From: Dactylis glomerata
Lineage: Eukaryota > Streptophyta > Magnoliopsida > Poales > Poaceae
NCBI GenBank assembly: GCA_007115705.1
Contig: QXEO01000882.1
Location: 1 to 64,000, forward strand
Reading direction: 5' to 3'
DNA length: 64,000 bases
Below, piece after piece: positions 57,651 through 64,000 of the stretch (positions are counted from its first letter, which is position 1; each line of letters starts with the position of its first letter). The notes under the pieces were generated by a model that was not told the origin of the DNA, did not search any database, and saw only the letters and a list, made by a program, of their open reading frames with translations. The translations under genes and the position numbers were made by a program.

Positions 57651-58500
57651 AAAAAAGCCCTCGCGTCGCTCCCTCCCCTGGGCGACACGGGCGGCGGAAA
57701 GAGAGCTCTCCGGTCACCACCACCTCCCCACCACCTTCTACCCTGCCGTCGCCGGTGGACTCCGCCGGGCAAAGCGGCGGCAGGACCCGCTTCTTCTCCG
57801 CCCTGCGGAAGCTTGCCCGCGGGATGGGGATACCACGGCGGCGGGAGACGACGGCTGCATCTCAGGTCCCGGTGGCCGGCGCTAGGGCTTGGAGGTGGTC
57901 TGGGAGCGGCGTCTATGGAGGTCGCGGTGGGGTTGCTCTCCGGCGGCGTCCTGGGGCGCTGCGGCTGGCGTCTGCGGGCGGGCCGCGGCCGTTGCGAGCG
58001 GTGGCCGGCTTCTTGGCGCCGGTTCTCGGGCAGGAGGAGGCTGCCACTGCATCTGGCAATGAGGGTGCGGCGCGGCATGGAGGCTCGTGGTGGAGGGGCA
58101 GGGCTTGTGTGGTGGGCGGCTTGGCTCGCCGGTTTGGGGAGGTGCTGGTAAGCACTTCATAGCTTGGTGCTTGCTCTGCAGTGGCGTGGTGGTGGTGTTT
58201 GTTGGGTTTGTCGGCGCCGGCGCAGGCATGTTGTGTGGATGAGGTGGTGCTGGTGGCTTGATCTCCGTCGTTGACCTTGCTAGAGGCATCGCTACGCTGC
58301 TGCCACTCCCTCCCGCACAGGGTCTGGTCGACGGTCCAGTTTCGGGGGAAACCCTTGATCTTTGTGATCGGACGATGGCGGCATCGTTGTGTCGTATTCC
58401 CTCTTGGGGGCTTCGTCTTTGGAGCTGGACATCGGCAAGCGGGACCAGTGGAAGGCCAAGGTGGTTGCGTTGAGACTCCTGTGGTAACGATGGTGGTGTC
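57651..58500 (+). mobile_element. GC-rich insertion of unknown type, first part
   Basis: Homology with the B3 3' flank ends at about 57650 (ATTTTCGTTC), and a CpG-rich sequence starts GAAAAAAGCCCTCGCG. Several GC-driven ORFs run on both strands without a known domain. It is split at 58500 by the copia element and continues at 63818 to the window end. Its GC-rich start resembles the retroposon-like insert at 48815, but its 3' end and target duplication lie outside the window. Confidence 0.4.
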
Positions 58501-58631
58501 TGTTAGATGTATATTTGTATATGTGTATTTTCCCCACCTGTTAGGGGGTTTCCTGCATATTCACACCTGTACATGTAACTATATGTTGTGGCCTTTGGCC
58601 CCCAGGGAATACAACTTGTCTATTCCTAACA
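58501..58631 (+). repeat. copia 5' LTR
   Basis: It starts TGTTAGATGTATATTTGTAT and ends CTATTCCTAACA, so the ends are TGTTAG...CTAACA. At 131 bp it is unusually short for a full-length copia element. Confidence 0.93.
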
Positions 58632-58646
58632 TGGTATCAGAGCCCG
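58632..58646 (+). other. primer binding site, tRNA-iMet type
   Basis: TGGTATCAGAGCCCG begins at the first base after the LTR. The leader that follows (58647-59263) is GC-rich and ends in an A/AG-rich tract just before the ATG. Confidence 0.9.
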
Positions 58647-59263
58647 TTTCGGTTCTCTGCTCGTGACAGCCGCCGCCAGTTCGCCCCGGCATGGTTGCTG
58701 GTTCCCGTTCTGGCCGCCGTCGTCTTTGATCCGATCTCGATCCGAGATCCTCCTCCCGTGCTTCTTCATCGAGTCCCTGCTCGCTCTTGGATTGGCGTCG
58801 GCCCCTGGAGATCGATTCCCGTCGCCCCTGGAGATCGATCCCCGTCGCCCGCTCGAGCTGCCCGCCTCGATCCCCGTCTAGATCGTCCGCTCGAGCTCCG
58901 ATCCCGCCCCTGCCCAGCTCGCCCGCCTCCGCCGAGCGGCCCTGCCGAGCATCTTCCCCGCAGGATCGTCACCACCCGGCCCGCCCGCCTCGTCTCCGCC
59001 CAGGTCTCGACCCGCCTCGAGGACGCCCGCTGCTCGGCCGCCCAGATCGGTCCCTGCCCGTCGTGCTGCTTCCGTCGGTGTGCTCCGTCACTGCCTCGGC
59101 TGCTCGCCCACGCCCGTCCTCGGAACGGACGCCCTGAATAGGTCCGGCCAGGCCGGAATTTGCTGGTGGTTAGCTTGATTTCGCCGGATTTGAGCTGATC
59201 TGTGCGAATTTCGCCGGATTTCATCTTCTGTAAAAAAAAAAGTAAAAAAAAAGAGAGAGAGAG

Positions 59264-62200
59264 ATGTCTTCCTCATCGGGCTATGTTGCGATTCCTCGCT
59301 GCCCCGTGACTTTTGATGGCGCGAATTATCCTGATTTCGCTGCCTTTATGCGCGTTCACATGCGCGGTCTCCGTCTGTGGGGTGTGCTTTCCGGCGAGGT
59401 CCCCTGTCCGCCGCGCCCCACTGCTCCTACGGCGCCGATTCCACCGACGCCCGTTGCCCTTGCCCCCGATGCTACTCAGGAGGCCAAGGATGCAGCCAAG
59501 AGTACTGATGCTACTGCTCTGGCTGAGTATGACCGGCATGTCCAGGAGTATTCTGACACTCTTGCGACCTATCGGCTGGATCTGACTGACTACACTCAGT
59601 GGATAGATGAGGATGCTCGTGCTGCTGCTGTTCTTACTTCCAGTGTTCTGCCTCAGTATGCTGCTGAGTTCATGGGTCTTCCCACTGTTGCTGCTCAGTT
59701 GGCCTTTCTTCGTCAGCGCTATCAGCCGTCTGGGGATGCTCTCTACCTGTCTGTTGTTCGCCAGGAGCATGCTCTTCAGCAGGGTGATTCTACCATTGAT
59801 GAGTTCTACACTCAGAGTGCTGCTATCTGGCGCCAGCTTGATTCTCTTCGTACAGCTGTGTGTGCCACTTGTGCCTGCTGTCTGACTGTGCGCGCTGATC
59901 TGGAGTTTCAGCGTGTCTATGAGTTCTTGTCTCGGCTCCGCAAGGAGTTCGAGCCTCGTCGCGCCCAGCTACTTGCTCGTGGTCGTGTCCCGCTCTCTGA
60001 GGTGCTGTCTGAGCTTCGTGCTGAGGAGACTCGTCTTCGTGGTGCTGGTCTTCTTGAGGTTCCCTCTGTACTTGCTGCTCGTGGTCCTCATGTGCCGTCG
60101 GCTCCGTTGCGGTCTCCAATGCCGCCGATACTATCTACTCCTCCGGTCCAGGGCCAGAGTCAGTCTCAGCAGCCTCGCGGTCAGAACCGCAATCCTCGTC
60201 CTCCCTGCTCCTACTGTGGCAGGACTGGCCACGATGTCTCTAGCTGCTGGAGGAGGGATCCCAGTTTACGTCCGCAGTCCCACGCTCGTCAGCAGGCTGG
60301 TTCTTCAGGATCTTCTGCAGTTGCACTCTCCAAGCAGGACATTCTTCGGGGTATTCGCAGTCTGCTCGCTACTACAGGCTCTTCCTCGTCAGGCACTGCT
60401 GGTCCTGTGTCTACTTCTTCTGGCACTGCGCGACCACCACCTTCTGCACAGTCAGGTATGTCCCCGTGGTATCTGGATAGTGGAGCTTCCTTTCATATGA
60501 CCTCTGCGTCTTCTATTCTTTCTGCTCTTCGTTCTCTTGTTTCTCCTGTCCATGTTATCACGGCTGATGGTACCTCTCTTCCTATTTCCAGTCGAGGCAC
60601 CCTCTCTACTTCCTCTTTCTCTGTTCCTGATGTTTCTCATGTTCCTAGCCTTAAGATGAATCTTTTTTCTGCTAGTCAGCTTACTGATTCTGGTTGTCGC
60701 GTCATTCTTGACGCTGATTCTTGTGCTGTTCAGGACCGCCGCACACAGGCCCTGGTTGGAGCTGGCCCTCGCAGCCGTGAGTCTCCAGGGCTCTGGGAGT
60801 TAGACTGGCTTCGTGTTCCTTCCGCTGCCTCTTCCTCGGCCAGTTCTCCTGCGGTTGCTGCTTCAGTCACTGGCTCTTTTTAGCAGTGGCATCATCGGCT
60901 GGGTCACCTTTGTGGCTCCCGTTTATCGTCTTTAGTCCGTCGTGGTCTTCTCGGATCTGTCTCAGGAGATGTGTCTTTGAACTGTCAGGGTTGTAGGTTA
61001 GGCAAACAGATTCAGCTTCCCTATCCTACCAGTGTGTCTGTATCTCAGCGACCTTTTGATTTAGTTCATTCAGATGTTTGGGGTCCGGCTCCCTTTGTTT
61101 CAAAAGGGGGCCATAGCTACTATATTTTATTCATTGATGATTTTTTACGGTACACCTGGTTGTTTTTTATGCGCTCTCGCAGTGAGGTGCTCTCTATTTA
61201 TCAGCGCTTTGCGGCCATGGTCCGTACTCAGTATTCCTCGCCCATTCGTGTGTTCCGTGCTGATTCTGCTGGTGAGTATATCTCTCAGCACCTGCGTGGT
61301 GTTCTTGCTGAGCAGGGCACTCTTGCTCAGTTTTCTTGTCCCGGTGCGCATGCTCAAAATGGTGTCGCCGAGCGTAAGCATCGTCATATTCTTGAGACCA
61401 CCCGTGCTATGATGATTGCTTCTTCTCTTCCGCCGCATTTCTGGGCTGAGGCTGTCGCTTCATCGACTTACCTCATTAACATCCACCCTTCTGCTGCCCT
61501 TCAGGGTGGCATCCCTCTCGAGCGTCTCTCTGGTGGTTCTCCAGACTACTCGACTCTTCGTTCGTTTGGTTGCGTTTGCTATGTTCTTCTCCCTCCTCGT
61601 GAACGCACCAAACTGACCGCTCAGTCTGTTGAGTGTGTTTTTCTCGGCTACAGTGATGAGCATAAGGGCTATCGCTGTTGGGACCCTGTTGGTCGTCGGA
61701 TGCGCATCTCTCGTGACGTCACGTTTGATGAGACGCGTCCCTTCTACCCTCGCCCCACCTCTGGTACCTACCCGGTGGATGATATCTCCTTTCTTCTGTT
61801 TCCTGATGCACCTCCTTCAGTCCCTGTTGTCCCTCCTCCTGGACCTCATTCTGATGCGCCCTCTTCGTCCCCGGCGCCATCCTCTTCGACTCCGATGTCC
61901 TCCTCCCCACCTAGTTCTCCTCTTTCTTCTTCTGATCCTCCACCCACCTCACCGTTGTCTCCTTTTCCCTTTCATTATTCTCGTCACACTCATGTTTCAG
62001 ATCCTCCTCCTGGTGTCCCTTCTTCTTCTTCTGATATGTCTTCTTCTTCTGACGAGCTTCCTTCTCCTCTTCCGACGACTCGTCCACGTCGTGCTCCAGA
62101 CCGTTACTCTCCTAGTCAGTATGGTCTTTCTGTAGCCTCCGAGCCAACTTCTTATCGGGATGCTGCGCGTCATCCTGAATGGCAGCTTGCTATGGCTGAG

Positions 62201-63664
62201 GAGATTGCTGCGCTTGAGCGCACTGGCACCTGGGATCTTGTCTCTCCCCCTCCCGGTGTTCGTCCTATCACGTGTAAGTGGGTCTATAAAATTAAGACCC
62301 GCTCTAATGGATCTCTTGAGCGCTACAAAGCGCGTCTTGTGGCTCGTGGCTTTCAGCAGGAGCACGGCCGTGACTATGATGAGACTTTTGCCCCTGTGGC
62401 TCATATGACCACTGTGCGTACTCTTCTTGCTGTCGCTTCTGTTCGACACTGGTCTGTGTCTCAGCTTGATGTTCAGAACGCTTTTCTTAATGGCGAGTTG
62501 AGTGAGGAGGTCTACATGCAGCCTCCTCCCGGGTATTCTGTCCCTGATGGGATGGTCTGTCGCCTTCGGCGTTCTCTTTATGGCCTGAAACAGGCCCCTC
62601 GTGCTTGGTTTGAGCGTTTTGCCTCTGTGGTGACTGCTGCTGGTTTCTCTCCCAGCGCTCATGATCCAGCTCTGTTCGTCCACATTTCTCCTCGTGGACG
62701 CACTCTTCTTCTTCTCTATGTTGATGATATGATCATTACTGGTGATGATCCTGAGTATATTGCCTTTGTTAAGGCTCGTCTTCATGAGCAGTTTCTTATG
62801 ACCGATCTTGGTCCTCTCCGCTATTTTCTTGGGATCGAGGTCTCTTCCACTTCTGATGGCTTTTCTATCTCTCAGGAAAAGTATATTCAGGATCTTCTTG
62901 CTCGTGCTGCTCTTGGGGATGAGCGCACCGTTGAGACTCCTATGGAGCTTAATGTTAAGCTTCGTCCTACTGATGGTGATCCTCTTCCTGATCCGACGCG
63001 TTATCGCCATCTTGTTGGGAGTCTTGTTTATCTTGCTGTCACTCGTCCTGATATATCTTATCCTGTTCATATTCTGAGTCAGTTTGTCTCAGCTCCTACC
63101 ACTGTCCACTATAGTCATCTCCTCCGTGTTCTTCGTTATCTTCGTGGCACGATTACTCGTCGCCTTTTCTTTCCTCGTTCCAGCTCTCTCCAGCTCCAGT
63201 GCTACTCGGATGCTACTTGGGCGAGTGATCCTTTGGATCGTCGTTCACTTTCTGCTTACTGTGTGTTTCTTGGTGGTTCGCTTGTTGCTTGGAAGACGAA
63301 GAAACAGGTTGCAGTTTCCCGTTCGAGTGTAGAGGCTGAGTTGCGAGCTATGGCCTTGTTGATTGCTGAGGTGACATGGTTACGGTGGTTGCTTGCCGAT
63401 TTTGGGGTCTCTGTTACGACACCCACTCCACTTTTGTCTGACAGTACAGGTGCTATCAGTATTGCACGTGATCCGGTCAAGCATGAGCTTACCAAGCATA
63501 TTGGTGTTGATGCTTTTTATACACGTGCTCAGGTGCAGGCTCAGGTTGTTGCGCTTCAGTATGTGCCTTCAGATTTGCAGTTGGCGGATTTCTTTACAAA
63601 GGCACAAACTAGAGCGCAGCATGATTTCTTACTCTCCAAACTCAGTGTTGTGGATCCACCATGA
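59264..63664 (+). pseudogene. copia gag-pol polyprotein with a single in-frame stop
   Basis: ATG 59264 (MSSSSGYVAIPRCPVTFDG) opens a frame of 1467 codons to TGA 63662-63664, broken only by TAG at 60881-60883 (codon 540). Gag has the zinc knuckle CSYCGRTGHDVSSC (about residue 319). Protease has WYLDSGASFHMT (about 402). After the stop, integrase has the zinc-binding HHRLGH...CQGC, then the Asp/Glu core (HSDVWGPAP, FRADSAGEY, NGVAERKHRH). RT has YKARLVARGFQQ, LDVQNAFLNGEL and YVDDM (about 1151). RNase H has YSDATWASD and KKQVAVSRSSVEAE. All catalytic motifs look intact. Only gag and protease would be made without readthrough, so the copy is probably dead or dependent on stop suppression. Confidence 0.9.
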
Positions 63665-63682
63665 GTTTGAGGGGGGGGGGGG
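63664..63682 (+). other. polypurine tract with a long G-run
   Basis: AGTTTGA is followed by 12 consecutive G (63671-63682) directly before the 3' LTR. The length of the run may be unstable. Confidence 0.75.
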
Positions 63683-63812
63683 TGTTAGATGTATATTTGT
63701 GTATGTGTATTTTCCCCACCTGTTAGGGGGTTTCCTGCATATTCACACCTGTACATGTAACTATATGTTGTGGCCTTTGCCCCCAGGGAATACAACTTGT
63801 CTATTCCTAACA
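63683..63812 (+). repeat. copia 3' LTR
   Basis: It is identical to the 5' LTR except TTGTGTATG for TTGTATATG and one fewer G in the stretch before CCCCC. It is followed by GTGTC. Confidence 0.93.
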
Positions 63813-63817
63813 GTGTC

Positions 63818-64000
63818 GAGCTATGTTGGAGACGCGGCTCTGGTTGCGGTAGTCGGCTCTTCTCCGACGTGTTTGTGGGTTTGCCTCGGCTTGTTTGTTG
63901 ATGTGAAGTCGAAGCTGCAGTGGCGGGTCTCGGTGGCGTACGATGACTGGCAACAAGTGGTCCGTTCGGTGAACTTCTACGACACCAGCCTTGCCTGGTT
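63818..64000 (+). other. GC-rich insertion, continuation to window end
   Basis: It resumes the sequence interrupted at 58500. No domain was recognised, and it is cut by the window end. Confidence 0.4.

Larger units (their letters stand above)
58501..63812 (+). mobile_element. complete Ty1/copia retrotransposon with short LTRs, young
   Basis: LTRs of 131 bp (58501-58631) and 130 bp (63683-63812) differ by one substitution and one single-base deletion. The TSD GTGTC is at 58496-58500 and 63813-63817. A tRNA-iMet PBS follows the 5' LTR directly. A G-run polypurine tract precedes the 3' LTR. One gag-pol frame (59264-63664) has gag, protease, integrase, RT and RNase H in copia order, broken by one TAG. 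The near-identity of the LTRs indicates a recent insertion, into the GC-rich sequence at 57651. Confidence 0.95.

Noticed and set aside
57542..59137. Many long ORFs on both strands in GC-rich DNA around the copia 5' end
   Set aside because: They are composition-driven, overlap each other, and are cut by the retrotransposon insertion. No recognisable protein.
61997..63070. 357-codon minus-strand ORF within copia pol
   Set aside because: It is an antisense shadow of the RT frame, highly basic because of codon bias on the opposite strand.

Overview
The window is a stretch of a large, repeat-dense grass nuclear genome, most likely Triticeae (wheat, barley or a relative). The reasons are the nested LTR retrotransposons of Athila, Tat and Tekay-like type, a CACTA transposon with GTCCCGGTT subterminal repeats, a Stowaway MITE, and one intron-containing plant B3-domain gene. 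No bacterial, organellar, rRNA or tRNA gene was seen.

Layout. 1-7881: the 3' part of a Ty3/gypsy element (plus strand) with a decayed gag-protease frame, an internal spliced-looking antisense gene, and its 3' LTR. It sits inside the 3' end of an older Athila-type element (7882-9361, resuming 17598-18458). The LTR of that older element is split by a complete second member of the same family in the opposite orientation (9362-17592, TSD GCCAT), which carries an 814-codon-class gag-like ORF. 18459-33590: a decayed LINE split by a complete 12.6 kb gypsy element with 4.64 kb LTRs (20189-32765, TSD TCCTA). That element has gag but no recognisable pol, and its LTRs contain an array of eight hairpin-forming repeats whose stems covary. 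33600-48620: low-copy intergenic DNA with three degenerate copies of one segment, a complete CACTA transposon (35201-46403, TSD TCA) with two decayed genes, a reverse-transcriptase zinc-domain relic and a Stowaway MITE.

48803-64000: the gene-bearing part. A 1.25 kb retroposon-like insertion with a 12 bp target duplication lies upstream of duplicated exon-like cassettes and of a seven-exon gene for a protein with four B3 domains (52621-55421). A 3' half-copy of that gene follows as a pseudogene (56009-57645). A GC-rich insertion then begins, interrupted by a young copia element (58501-63812, TSD GTGTC) whose gag-pol frame is broken by one in-frame stop.

The B3 gene is the only clear host protein-coding gene. 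The two complete gypsy elements have gag-like frames but no pol, so they would depend on partner elements for reverse transcription and integration. The most unusual signal is the covarying hairpin array in the 4.64 kb LTRs (20662-21367 and 28601-29306).
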